Shown piece after piece: positions 10,524-21,502 of a DNA stretch of 64,000 nt. The position numbers were made by a program, and so were the translations under genes. A model generated the notes under the pieces. That model saw only the letters and a list, made by a program, of their open reading frames with translations. It made no database searches and was not told the DNA's origin. This stretch comes from Sambucus nigra. Taxonomy: Eukaryota > Streptophyta > Magnoliopsida > Dipsacales > Adoxaceae. The DNA is taken from NCBI GenBank assembly GCA_949130495.1, contig OX422221.1:31260917-31324916 (forward strand). The letters run 5' to 3'. Position 1 is the stretch's first letter. Every line of letters starts with the position of its first letter.

Positions 10524-13500
10524 TCTGACACCCCGACTAATTAAATACCGGGTAGCTACTCCTTTATTAAATTAATTCAAAGTGCCAAGTTGGTCCAGTT
10601 AATAGCATCACTGACGAAAATATTTTAAAGATTACTAACCACCTAGTATTTAAAAAGTAAGTGCCAAATTTTAATTTAAGTCTGATTAACATGCAACAAG
10701 TGTAATAAAGAATAATAACACCATTCACCATAATGAAGTAAATAGAATAACCATCACGCAATGTAAATAAAGTCTGGAGGAAAAACTCCTCACTACAATC
10801 CCACAACTGAAATAAGTAAACCGAATACTAAAACAATACATGCCAAAGTCTGAAAACTGTAATGGAAAGATGTCTCTAATAGAAATGGGCAACATGCCCT
10901 ACAACTGATAGATAATGAATCTGGAATCCAAGTGATAGAAGCGTCTACAAGCAAATCCCTGTAGCTTCCACAAACAGCTACAACTCGTCACCTGAATGAG
11001 TATCCTATGCATGGTGTCCTTGTGGCTGGGCACCTAAAATGGTTTTACAAAGAAAATAGATTTGAAAGCAAACGGTTGAGAGCCCGAATGTGGAGTTATA
11101 TTTTAAAAACCTGCAAGTGCTTTAAAAACATTTAAAATATTAAATGCAAAGTACATGTTAGGACGTGCACTCACATGATATTCTCACCTCTCGTCTAACT
11201 GTGCACTCCTAACGTAAGTACCCATCTATAACGACACAAACCACTAGCTAAGTGACATTATTTCTAGCTAGTCTGCCATAGGTCCTACCCTTATTACTCG
11301 GTTCTATTAACATTATAACGCTCGTAATTAAATAGGAGTTTAACGTAAACTCAGATGCTCAATATGCAATATATTTCACTATCCGCTAACCCGTTATGTT
11401 TCTCGAAACAATACCGTAATTATTTTCACAACATTAACATGAAGGTTCCCATTAATTAAGTGTATATTATTCACATCATAAATATACAATACAAGCACCC
11501 CGAGAACTAAGCTGTGGTGCACACATACTCTGGTATCCATCCCGGTACATCACGTACATAAGGATTACGTATTCCGAATCTCTCAGGAATAGTTCACGAA
11601 TAACAACATCACAAATAATGGAGGCGAACACAGTCACATCACATGGGTCACGTACATACCTACGCTCCCACGATCAGCGGACTTATTAATATCCCAATAA
11701 GTCTTTCTATGACCTATGTTCATCAAGGTAACCAGTCTAAATCCGGGCAACACAAGGATTAGAGGGCCCTAAGCGAACGCAAACCTCCCGTGATAGCAAG
11801 TATGGTAGGTATGTCATATACACAATTCATATACCAATACTAAGTAAACACACGTCTTAGTAATCCCGTAGTTTAATTGTAGTATTATTCTCATTCTAGT
11901 ACCAATATATAATTTACACACTTTATACGATTCCGATTTATAATCATACGCGCTATAATCTATTCTCACGTCGTAGTAGACACTCACGTCTCAACCCAAA
12001 CGGTTTATTGATTTAAATCACTCATATATAATTTACTCCTCATAATAACCCAAAAGTCCCAAATCTATCCATACATCATCAAAGGAAGGTTATCTATATC
12101 CTCGAACAAGTTTACGGGACTCCAAAAATCGAAACAGGCCAAAAAGGCCTAAACTGTCAACTCGTTAGAAGTCTCGTTCGAACGAGGCTGTTCGAACGAG
12201 ATCAAACTGTCAGCTCGTTAGAAGTCTTGTTCGAACGAGGCTGTTCGAACGAGATCCAGTTCGTTCGAACGAACTGTACCTTCTAACGAGATCTCGTTCG
12301 AACGAAGTTATCGAACGAAGTTCCCTTTCGTTAGAAGCGACTGGTCAATTCGTTAGAAGCTCGTTCGAACGAGTTCGTTCGAACGACCTGGGGAGGCTCT
12401 TCTAACGAACGACCAGATCGAGCCCAGATTTTCTTAGTTACGTTTTTCCTCAATTTTTACTCCTCAAATCTCCTCTAAACTTCGTCCCAACAATGTTTAA
12501 AGGTCTCCAATCATCCTAAAACATACTAAGGTCATATACTAACACCTTTTAAAGAATTAATACATCCTAAACATCATTAGATCAAAAGATTCTACACTTT
12601 TCCCCAATTCTTTTCAAGAACACAAACCCTAACATTTTAAATCATGAATTAACCCAATAAAAATCCGTTTTTATTTCTTCCAATCACAAATATCATGAGA
12701 ATAAACATCTACCTATCATTCTACATGCAATTCTCCTCAAGATTTTCAAGTTCTAAGTTCCAAACTACATGGGTTTTCATATTTCACCAAGAACAAACAT
12801 GAAATTGGGATTTATCTAACATGGAAAGAACATTCTCTGAAATTAAATGGAATTAAGTCACTTGCCTCGAGTTTATCTCTGATTTAGATGTTGGTTTGAT
12901 GGAGCTTTTCTGCAGAATTTCCTCTCTCTCTCTTTCTCCAAGCTTCTTCTCCAAAGGTGGCTATGGTGGCTAGGGTTTGCTTTTGGGAAGGTATTAGAAA
13001 ACCTAATTCTAATAACCTACGTAGCTTGTTGGGTTAATATGGGTTGGTTAGTGGCTTAGTGGGTCAATTCCCAATCAGATTAAAACTCCCAATTTTCGTC
13101 ACTTTTAATTCTCCAAAAATACAAAATTACTAAAATGCCCTTTATGTTGCCGGTATGGCCTAAAAATACCCCGGGACCCAAACTAAACCCCCGGATAGTG
13201 TTTTCTGACTATCTTGACCCTTCCGGACGCGTTGGCGCACTCGAAATGACCATACGATTAATAGAATTTAAATTCACTTTTATAATCAAAATATTACACT
13301 GTGACGCGACGGTCACACGCGTCTCAACAAAATTTCTAAAATGCCGTATATCAATCTTACGACAATTTTTTTCATAATTCAATATTCATATAAAAACATG
13401 TATGCACATAATCAAATACCAACTCGCAACTCGTTAGTATTTTTAACCCGGATTAATTTCCAATTAATACGTATTTATTTAATTAATCCCAAAAATAAAT

Positions 13501-13525
13501 ATAGCCAAAAGTACGGGGTATTACA
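10524..13525 (-). repeat. 3' LTR of Tekay-2 (3,002 bp)
   Basis: In the element's own direction it starts TGTAATACCCC (at 13525) and ends GTGTCAGA, where the other copy ends GTGTCACA, so the terminal CA has mutated. It contains a telobox-like AAACCCTAG (reverse at ~12970), near which the transcript probably starts, followed downstream by a palindrome array (12146-12425). Confidence 0.9.
12146..12425. repeat. Palindromic TCGTTCGAACGA array in Tekay-2 3' LTR
   Basis: Within 280 bp TTCGAA occurs eight times, mostly inside TCGTTCGAACGA or CTGTTCGAACGAG. These are mixed with CGTTAGAAG and its reverse complement CTTCTAACG. The array is present in both LTRs and lies in the part expected to be transcribed. 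Confidence 0.9.
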
Positions 13526-13537
13526 TACTTCCCCCTA
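13526..13537 (-). other. Polypurine tract of Tekay-2
   Basis: On the minus strand AGGGGGAAGTA abuts the LTR start TGTAATACC. It is preceded by the same 3' flank as in Tekay-1. Confidence 0.85.
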
Positions 13538-13566
13538 ATAACTGAATTTCGTCCCAAAATTCGAAA

Positions 13567-14754
13567 CTAGAAAGTACCTGCTAAAAACAACTCTGGATAA
13601 CGTTCACGCATCTCATCCTTGCGCTCCCATATGGACTCCTCGACATTGTGATGTCGCCACTGAACACGCACTAACGGAACTATCTTTGACCGCAGTTTCC
13701 TCTCGCCTCGGTCCAAAATAGCAATCGGCCCCTCCTCGTAGGAGCTATCCGGCTGGAGATCGATATCCTCCACAGCAATGTGAGAATGAGCCAAATTATC
13801 TCTAAGGTATTTCCTCAGCGAGGAAATATGGAACACATCGTGAATCCGATGCAAATGCTCCGGTAACCCAAGTCTATACGCAACCGGTCCGATCCGCTCA
13901 ATAATGGGAAACGGCCCCACATACCTCGGTGCCAACTTCCCCTTCTTCCCGAAATGCATAATCCCCTTCATAGGAGATACTCTGAGTAAAACCTGGTCCC
14001 CTACTTGGAACTCTCTGAAAAACCTCTTCGCATCAGCATAACACTTCTGCCTGTCTTGAGCTACCCGAATGCGACTCCAAATCAACTCAATCCTTGCCGA
14101 AGTATCCTGAATCACTTCCGGCCCAAGTAGTTTGTTGTCCCACACCACTAACCAACATGCTGGGGAACGACAAGGCCTACCGTACAACGCCTCAAACGGA
14201 GCCATGCCAATAGTGAACTGATAGGAGTTGTTATAAGAAAACTCCACCAGTGGTAGGTACTGCTCCCATCCACCCCCAAAGTCAATAATGCACATGCGTA
14301 GCATGTCTTCCAACATCTGATTTGTGCGCTCTGTCTGCCCATCGGTCTGCGGATGATAAGCCGTACTCAACCGCAATTCCGTGCCCATGGCCTCCTGGAA
14401 ACTCTCCCAAAACCTCGAAACAAATATCTTGTCTTTGTCAGACACGATTTTTAGGGGTACACCGTGAAGTCTTACAACCTCCGAAATGAAGAGTTGGGCA
14501 TACTGTCCCGTAGTGTAGTCAGTCCTTACGGGTAAGAAGTGAGCGACCTTGGACAACCTGTCCACAATTACCCAAACGGAGTCGTGACCCCTCTGCGACG
14601 TAGGCAACCCCGTGATAAAGTCCGTGGATATGCTCTCCCACATCCACATCGGGACCTCCAACGGCTGTAGCAATCCTGCCGGTCTCTGATGATCCACTTT
14701 TACAAGCTGACAAGTGGCGCATTTCGAAACAAACTCAGCGATATCTCTCTTCAT
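13567..14754 (-). pseudogene. Integrase core and chromodomain-like tail of Tekay-2
   Basis: This last 395-residue segment of the gag-pol frame inserts retroelement DNA into chromatin. Residues 12-16 (CATC) give the Cys pair of the HHCC zinc finger. The catalytic triad is visible as STDFITGLP, VSDKDKIF (usual relatives have SDRD) and DGQTERTNQ, followed by the GPF/Y module GPFPIIERIGPVAYRLGLP. The tail VQWRHHNVEESIWERKDEM is the chromodomain-like module of the Tekay clade, thought to steer integration to heterochromatin. It is in frame with the segment upstream. A TAA stop at 14770-14772 separates them, where relatives have Gln before YWW, so it is probably CAA to TAA. The listed start is an internal Met, not a real start. 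Confidence 0.93.
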
Positions 14755-14769
14755 ACCGCTCCACCAATA

Positions 14770-15756
14770 TTAGCGTCTCATGTCTTGGTACATTTTGTCC
14801 CCTCCGGGATGTACCGCGAACCGTGAGCCGTGCGACTCTGCCATTACCTCGTGTGGCAGTTTCTCCCCTTCCGGAACTACCAATCTCCCATTGAAGCGTA
14901 ATCCCCCGTCTAAGCTAACGGTATAGGACTCGGCTCCCTCTGCTAGTAATCGAACTATCTTCTCCTGACAGAACGAGTCATTAGCCTGTGCCCGTACTAC
15001 CTTCGTGACAATCTGCGGTGTAACAGTCATCACAGACATGAAAGATCGGGCCACTGCATCCTGGTGTCCCAATTCCTTCCACTTTGCCTTCCACACCTCT
15101 GCCACCTCATCTGCTGGCCTGCGGCTCAACGCGTCTGCTACCACGTTAGCCTTACCTGGGTGATACTGGATGTCGAACTGGTAGTCTTTTGCAAACTCAA
15201 GCCACCTACGCTGCCGCATATTCAACTCTTTCTGCGTGAACAGGTACTGTAGGGACTTGTGGTCCGTGAACAATTGGAACTTTTCCCCCAAAAGATAGTG
15301 CCTCCAAATCCGTAGGGCAAATACCACTGCCGCCAACTCCAAATCATGCGTGGGGTAATTCTTCTCATGAGCCTTAAGCTTACGGGAAGCATAAGCTATG
15401 GCCTGTCTCTCCTGCTGCAATACACCTCCAAGCCCTTGCAAAGACGCATTGGTGTAAACCAAATACTCAACTCCCGGTCTCGGCAATGCTAACACCGGTT
15501 CTGAGGTCAATTTGTCCTTCAATTCATCGAATGCCAACTGACAGGCGTCACTCCAGATGTATGGCACACCCTTACGAGTCAGATGTGTCAAAGGACCTGC
15601 TATCTCTGAGAAACCCCGAATGAACCTCCTGTAGTATCCTGCTAGACCCAAGAAACTACGAATCTCAGTCGGTGTCGTGGGCTGTCCCCACTCCCTCACC
15701 GCTGATACTTTCCTCGGATCAACAGATATTCCCCGGTCGGAAATGATATGTCCCAA
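14770..15756 (-). pseudogene. RNase H and integrase N-terminus of Tekay-2
   Basis: The segment begins in the RT-RNase H connection ([16 protein letters not shown]) and contains RNase H. The first catalytic motif reads [11 protein letters not shown], where the family has TDAS, so the catalytic Asp is replaced by Asn (one G-to-A change); [12 protein letters not shown] is intact. [15 protein letters not shown] marks the RNase H end. The final residues hold the two His of the integrase HHCC finger, whose Cys pair lies beyond the stop at 14770-14772. Continuous in frame with the flanking segments. Confidence 0.92.
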
Positions 15757-15783
15757 AAACTGGACCTCCTTTAACCAAAACTC

Positions 15784-16872
15784 TCATTTCTCATATTTTG
15801 CATACAACTCGTTCTGACGAAGTGTCTGCAAAACCTGCCTCAAATTCTCGGCGTGCTCCTCCTCTGTTTGGGAGTAAACCAGAATATCATCAATGAAGAA
15901 AATGACAAACTGGTCTAGGAAATCCCTGAACACTCTGTTCATCAAGTCCATAAACACTGTTGGAGCGTTGGTCAAACCGAAAGGCATAACCCGAAACTCG
16001 TAAGAACCATATCTCGACAAGAACGCAGTCTTCGAGACATCCTCCTCCCTTATACGCAACTGATGGTATTCCGATCTCAAATCAATCTTCGAGAAGAAAG
16101 AAGCTCCTCTCAACTGGTCGAATAAGTCATCGATTCGAGGCAACGGATACTTATTCCGTATCGTGACCTTATTCAACTCTCGATAGTCCACACACAATCT
16201 CAGTGAACCGTCCCTCTTCTTCACAAACAAAACTGGAGCGCCCCAAGGTGAGGTACTCCTGCGAATAAAGCCCTGACCTAACAGCTGCTCTATCTGATCT
16301 CGTAACTCCCTCATCTCAGCTGGAGCCATACGGTACGGTGCGCGTGCTATAGGTCTCGTACCCGGTAGCAAATCTATAACAAAGTCTATCTCTCGACTGG
16401 GGGGTAAGCCTGGTATCTCCTGAAACACATCCGAATACTCCTTGACTACTGGGATAGAATCTAAAGGAATCACTACCTCCTTAGAGGTATCCTCCTCAAT
16501 GTAATACAGATGAGCGGTCGATCCTCCCTCTGGGCGAGGCATCGCCACTATAAACATCTCTTGCCCCGGAATGGCAAAAACAATGCTCCCGCTGAAGCAA
16601 TCAATCATGGCCCTATAAGCTATGAGCCAATCCATACTGATAATCACATCGTGAACATGCATATCTAATACCAACATGTCTGCAGGTAATACCAAACCAC
16701 CAATCTCTACCCCCACTCCCCGGCATATAAAGAAAATAAGTGACCCACTCCCCAATGGTGAGTCGACACACGTCACTGTGCTCTCTACCGTAGCTAACAA
16801 TCCTAAAGCTTTCGTGAAGTGTGTAGCTATAAAACAGTGTGTAGCCCCCGTATCAAATAATACCCGACCCAT
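15784..16872 (-). pseudogene. Protease and reverse transcriptase of Tekay-2
   Basis: Residues 7-15 read DTGATHCFI, the aspartic protease active site. RT follows with [47 protein letters not shown] and the catalytic [10 protein letters not shown], the plant Ty3 variant of YVDD. The segment ends at a TGA (15784-15786) where relatives have Cys in YEKCEFW; this is a T-to-A change and not deamination. The next segment continues in the same frame, so a single nonsense mutation is the only break. The start at 16872 is an internal Met just before the protease motif. Confidence 0.93.
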
Positions 16873-16873
16873 A

Positions 16874-17070
16874 GTGCCATGGATAGGAAACGTACCCTCA
16901 ATCGCGGGCGGTGCCTGTGGAACTGCAGCCTGGTGGACGTTATAGACACGTCCATACTGTAGCTGCCCCTACTGAGCTGGGACTGCTGGAATGGGTGGCA
17001 ATGCTTCCATCTATGGCGGTGCTGGGTGAGCGGAGGGAAACATAGTCCTCTGTGGCTCCTGGAGAGCACC
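16874..17070 (-). pseudogene. Gag-protease linker of Tekay-2 with two stops
   Basis: The gag frame continues through this stretch as a Pro/Gln/Ala-rich linker into the protease, interrupted by TAG at 17011-17013 and 16969-16971. A third TAG at 17071-17073 ends gag. All three sit where surrounding residues suggest Gln (CAG). Tekay elements normally encode gag and pol as one frame. Confidence 0.8.
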
Positions 17071-18192
17071 CTACTGCTGCTGCTGTGGGGCCCTGCCCCT
17101 ATCAGGACAATCCTGTCGCTTATGGCCAGTCTTGCCACAAATAAAACACTTCCCTGGCAAGTTCCCTCCTCTCTGCCCCTGCTGTCCCCGGCCCTGGTGG
17201 CCGTTACCGTTCCTCCCTTGGCCCTGCTGGCCCTGGTGAAACTGCTGCCCATTCTGCCCCTGTTGGCCCTGATGGCCGTTTGGACCCTGATGGCCCTGAC
17301 GGAAACCTCCCTGTCCCTGTCTGTAGTTCCCTGATCGGAACCTCTTCTGATCCCCCTGCTGCTCACCCTGTCTCTGCCCCTGAATAGATTGTGCCCCACC
17401 GGCACCATGTCCTCCAGTTCTGCCCTGATGGCTAGACACTCCCGACCTCTTGCCCTCAGCCATATGAAAGCGGTGGTCCTGGAAGTGTAACAAAGCAGCG
17501 TTAACCACATCAGAATACGTGGCCAATGAAAGGTTTCCTAACAGATGCTGACGGATCCTCCAAGTCAACCCGTCGGTGAACTTCTCAATCTTCTTCTTCT
17601 CTATTGGTATCTCATCTGGAACGATATTCAACATATTCATGAACTCGGCCTCATACTCGGCCACAGTCTTACCCTCCTGCTTCAAACTCATCAATTTCCT
17701 CCTCATTTCCGTGTGAACAGCCGACGGAAAGTACTTGCGGTCAAACCGCACCCAGAAGTCCTGAATTGTGAGAGTATCCCTCTCCTCCATGGTGGTAATA
17801 GACTCCCACCACTGTAGCGCAGATCCAACTAGCTTGAAAGTAGATAGCACCTGCTTCTGGACGTCCGTGCACTCATACATCCTTAAGTGCCTCTGCATAT
17901 CCTTCCTCCACTGGCTCGAGACTACAACATCTGAGCTACCTGCAAACTCTGGCGGATGCGCTTTCTGAAAAGCGTCACGTACACGCTCCCAAGCAGACGG
18001 GAATGCATTTGCCTGTGCTGGCGCGGCAACCGACACCTGAGGTGGTGCCTGCTGAACAACGGCAATTGCGGCATTTACCGCTTGGGCTACTGTAGCTGCA
18101 ACCTCAGCGGCGTTCATCATGCCCTGAACTGGAGCGGGCTGGGGTTCGGGCGTTGCATCCCTGGGAACTCGTCGTGCACGTCGTGGAGGCAT
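17071..18192 (-). CDS. gag: Gag nucleocapsid polyprotein of Tekay-2
   Basis: 373 codons starting MPPRRARRVPRD, the usual start of Tekay/Del gag, 169 bp downstream of the PBS. Residues ~60-200 are the retrotransposon gag (capsid) domain, with LVGSALQWWES and VAEYEAEFMNM. Residues ~245-348 are a Gln/Gly-rich low-complexity tract. Residues 349-362 are the CCHC zinc knuckle CFICGKTGHKRQDC, which binds element RNA. The frame ends at a TAG that interrupts the normal run into protease, so the protein would be almost complete gag without pol. It could still assemble or package RNA if transcribed; this is inference. Confidence 0.92.
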   Translation of the reverse strand: MPPRRARRVPRDATPEPQPAPVQGMMNAAEVAATVAQAVNAAIAVVQQAPPQVSVAAPAQANAFPSAWERVRDAFQKAHPPEFAGSSDVVVSSQWRKDMQRHLRMYECTDVQKQVLSTFKLVGSALQWWESITTMEERDTLTIQDFWVRFDRKYFPSAVHTEMRRKLMSLKQEGKTVAEYEAEFMNMLNIVPDEIPIEKKKIEKFTDGLTWRIRQHLLGNLSLATYSDVVNAALLHFQDHRFHMAEGKRSGVSSHQGRTGGHGAGGAQSIQGQRQGEQQGDQKRFRSGNYRQGQGGFRQGHQGPNGHQGQQGQNGQQFHQGQQGQGRNGNGHQGRGQQGQRGGNLPGKCFICGKTGHKRQDCPDRGRAPQQQQ

Positions 18193-18361
18193 CTAAAATA
18201 AGAACAAAGTTTATAAGTTCGCTGTTTATAAACTTAAGATAGCTGAAGAACGAAGCATACACAAAAAGAGTACAACAGTCCTAAAATATAGGGCTCTATA
18301 TCAAAGAAACTTAGCGGAAACATAATAAGCCGTCAGATCCTAAAGGACACTAGAACCTGAT
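18193..18361 (-). other. Untranslated leader of Tekay-2
   Basis: 169 bp between PBS and gag start. The part nearest the PBS matches bases 1-110 of this window (the Tekay-1 leader), including GATATAGAGCCCTAT. Confidence 0.8.
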
Positions 18362-18373
18362 GCTCTGATACCA
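18362..18373 (-). other. PBS of Tekay-2 (initiator tRNA-Met)
   Basis: On the minus strand TGGTATCAGAGC, complementary to the 3' end of plant initiator tRNA-Met, two bases (GG) after the 5' LTR. Confidence 0.92.
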
Positions 18374-18375
18374 CC

Positions 18376-18617
18376 TGTGACACCCCGACTAATTAAATAC
18401 CGGGTAGCTACTCCTTTATTAAATTAATTCAAAATGCCAAGTTGGTCCAGTTAATAGCATCAATGTCGAAAATATTTTAAAGATTACTAACCACCCTGTG
18501 ACACCCAAACTAATTAAATACCGGGTAGCTACTCCTTTATTAAATTAATTCAAAATGCCAAGTTGGTCCAGTTAATAGCATCACTGTCGAAAATATTTTA
18601 AAGATTACTAACCACCT
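18376..18617. repeat. 121-bp tandem duplication at the LTR end
   Basis: The sequence beginning TGTGACACC at 18376 restarts at 18497, an offset of 121 bp, with a few differences (ACCCCGACT versus ACCCAAACT). The 3' LTR has a single copy. Confidence 0.88.
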
Positions 18618-20121
18618 AGTATTTAAAAAGTAAGTGCCAAATTTTAATTTAAGTCTGATTAACATGCAACAAGTGTAATAAAGAATAATAACACCATTCA
18701 CCATAATGAAGTAAATAGAATAACCATCACGCAATGTAAATAAAGTCTGGAGGAAAAAATCCTCACTACAATCCCACAACTGAAATAAGTAAACCGAATA
18801 CTAAAACAATACATGCCAAAGTCTGAAAACTGTAATGGAAAGATGTCTCTAATAGAAATGGGCAACATGCCCTACAACTGATAGATAATGAATAAGGAAT
18901 CCAAGTGATATAAGCGTCTACAAGCAAATCCCTGTAGCTTCCATAAACAGCTACAGCTCGTCACCTGAATGAGTATCCTATGCATGGTGTCCTTGTGGCT
19001 GGGCACCTAAAATGGTTTTACAAAGAAAATAGATTTGAAAGCAAACATGTCAGAGCCCGAATGTGGAGTTATATTTTAAAAACCTGCAAGTGCTTTAAAA
19101 ACATTTAAAACATTAAATGCAAAGTACATGTTAGGACGTGCACTCACATGATATTCTCACCTCTCGTCTAACTGTGCACTCCTAACGTAAGTACCCATCT
19201 ATAACGACACAAACCACTAGCTAAGTGACATTATTTCTAGCTAGTCTGCCATAGGTCCTACCCTTATTACTCGGTTCTATTAACATTATAACGCTCGTAA
19301 TTAAATAGGGGTTTAACGTAAACTCAGATGCTCAATATGCAATATATTTCACTATCCGCTAACCCGTTATGTTTCTCGAAACAATACCGTAATTATTTTC
19401 AAAACATTAACATGAAGGTTCCCATTAATTAAGTGTATATTATTCACATCATAAATATACAATACAAGCACCCCGAGAACTAAGCTGTGGTGCACACATA
19501 CTCTGCTATCCATCCCGGTACATCACGTACATAAGGATTACGTATTACGAATCTCTCAGGAATAGTTCACGAATAACAACATCACAAATAATGGAGGTGA
19601 ACACAGTCACATCACATGGGTCACGCACATACCTACGCTCCCACGATCAGCGGACTTATTAATATCCCAATAAGTCTTTCTATGACCTATGTTCATCAAG
19701 GTAACCAATCTAAATCCGGGCAACACAAGGATTAGAGGGCCCTAAGCGAACGCAAACCTCCCGTGATAGCAAGTATGGTAGGTATGTCATACACACAATT
19801 CATATACCAATACTAAGTAAACACACGTCTTAGTAATCCCGTAGTTTAATTGTAGTACTATTCTCATTCTAGTACCAATATATAATTTACACACTTTATA
19901 CGATTCCGATTTATAATCATACGTGCTATAATCTATTCTCACGTCGTAGTAGACACTCACGTCTCAACCCAAATGGTTCATTGATTTAAATCACTCGTAT
20001 ATAATTTACTCCTCATAATAACCCAAAAGTCCCAAATCTATCCATACATCATCAAAGGAAGGTTATATATATCCTCGAACAAGTTTACGGGACTCCAAAA
20101 ATCGAAACCGGCCAAAAAGGC

Positions 20122-20395
20122 CTAAACTGTCAACTCGTTAGAAGTCTCGTTCGAACGAGGCTGTTCGAACGAGATCAAACTGTTATCTCGTTAGAAGTCT
20201 CGTTCGAACGAGGCTGTTCGAACGAGATCCAGTTCGTTCGAACGAACTGTACCTTCTAACGAGATCTCGTTCGAACGAAGTTATCGAACGAAGTTCCCTT
20301 TCGTTAGAAGCGACTGGTCAATTCGTTAGAAGCTCGTTTGAACGAGTTCGTTCGAACGACCTGGGGAGGCTCTTCTAACGAACGACCAGATCGAG
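20122..20395. repeat. Palindromic TCGTTCGAACGA array in Tekay-2 5' LTR
   Basis: Counterpart of 12146-12425 with seven TTCGAA words; one is changed to TTTGAA. Confidence 0.9.
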
Positions 20396-21497
20396 TCCAA
20401 ATTTTCTTAGTTATGGTTTTCCTCAATTTTTACTCCTCAAATCTCCTCTAAACTTCGTCCCAACAATGTTTAAAGGTCTCCAATCATCCTAAAACATACT
20501 AAGGTCATATACTAACACCTTTTAAGGAATTAATACATCCTAAACATCATTAGATCACAAGATTCTACACTTTTCCCCAATTCTTTTCAAGAACACAAAC
20601 CCTAACATTTTAAATCATGAATTAACCCAATAAAAATCCATTTTAATTTCTTCCAATCACAAATATCATGAGAATAATCATCTACCTATCATTCTACATG
20701 CAATTCTCCTCAAGATTTTCAAGTTCTAAGTTCCAAACTACATGGGTTTTCATATTTCACCAAGAACAAACATGAAATTGGAATTATCTAACATGGAAAG
20801 AACATTCTCTGAAATTAAATGGAATTAAGTCACTTGCCTCGAGTTTATTTCTAATTTAGATGTTGGTTTGATGGAGCTTTTCTGCAGAATTTCCTCTCTC
20901 TCTCTTTCTCCAAGCTTCTTCTCCAAAGGTGGCTATGGTGGCTAGGGTTTGCTTTTGGGAAGGTATTAGAAAACCTAATTCTAATAACCTACGTAGCTTG
21001 TTGGGTTAATATGGGTTGGTTAGTGGCTTAGTGGGTCAATTCCCAATCAGATTAAAACTCCCAATTTTCGTCACTTTTAATTCTCCAAAAATACAAAATT
21101 ACTAAAATGCCCTTCATGTTGCCGGTATGGCCTAAAAATACCCCGGGACCCAAACTAAACCCCCGGCTAGTGTTTTCTGACTATCTCGACCCTTCCGGAC
21201 GCGTTGGCGCACTCGAAACGACCATACGGTTAATAGAATTTAAATTCACTTTTATAATCAAAATATTACACCGTGACGCGGCGGTCACACGCATCTCAAC
21301 AAAATTTCTAAAATGCCGTATATCAATCTTACGACAATTTTTTTCATAATTCAATATTCATATAAAAACATGTATGCACATAATCAAATTCCAACTCGCA
21401 ACTCGTTAGTATTTTTAACCCGGATTAATTTCCAATTAATACGCATTTAATTAATTAATCCCAAAAATAAATATAGCCAAAAGTACGGGGTATTACA

Positions 21498-21502
21498 ACT
21501 AA
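21498..21502. other. Target site duplication of Tekay-2, right copy
   Basis: ACTAA, matching 10519-10523; the Athila-like unit A resumes at CCCATATC. Confidence 0.9.

Larger units (their letters stand above)
10524..21497 (-). mobile_element. Complete Tekay/Del-type Ty3 retrotransposon (Tekay-2)
   Basis: A 10,974-bp element on the minus strand with LTRs at both ends, an initiator tRNA-Met PBS, a gag-pol frame, a PPT and a 5-bp target duplication. Domain order is gag, protease, RT, RNase H, integrase and a C-terminal chromodomain-like tail, which with ~3 kb LTRs places it in the Tekay/Del chromoviruses. The LTR pair differs at roughly 2% over the first ~600 bp compared by eye, so the insertion is fairly young compared with Tekay-1. 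It is non-autonomous now because of five in-frame stops and a changed RNase H catalytic residue. Confidence 0.93.
18376..21497 (-). repeat. 5' LTR of Tekay-2 (3,122 bp)
   Basis: Same sequence as 10524-13525 with scattered substitutions, but 120 bp longer because its last 121 bp are duplicated in tandem. Starts (at 21497) TGTAATACCCC and ends GTGTCACA next to the PBS. Confidence 0.9.

Noticed and set aside
12146..12425. CRISPR-like repeat array
   Set aside because: Words are palindromic, unevenly spaced and without unique spacers; the context is a plant LTR.
17026..17334. Leu/Pro-rich plus-strand open frame opposite gag
   Set aside because: Shadow of the Gln/Gly-rich gag region on the other strand.
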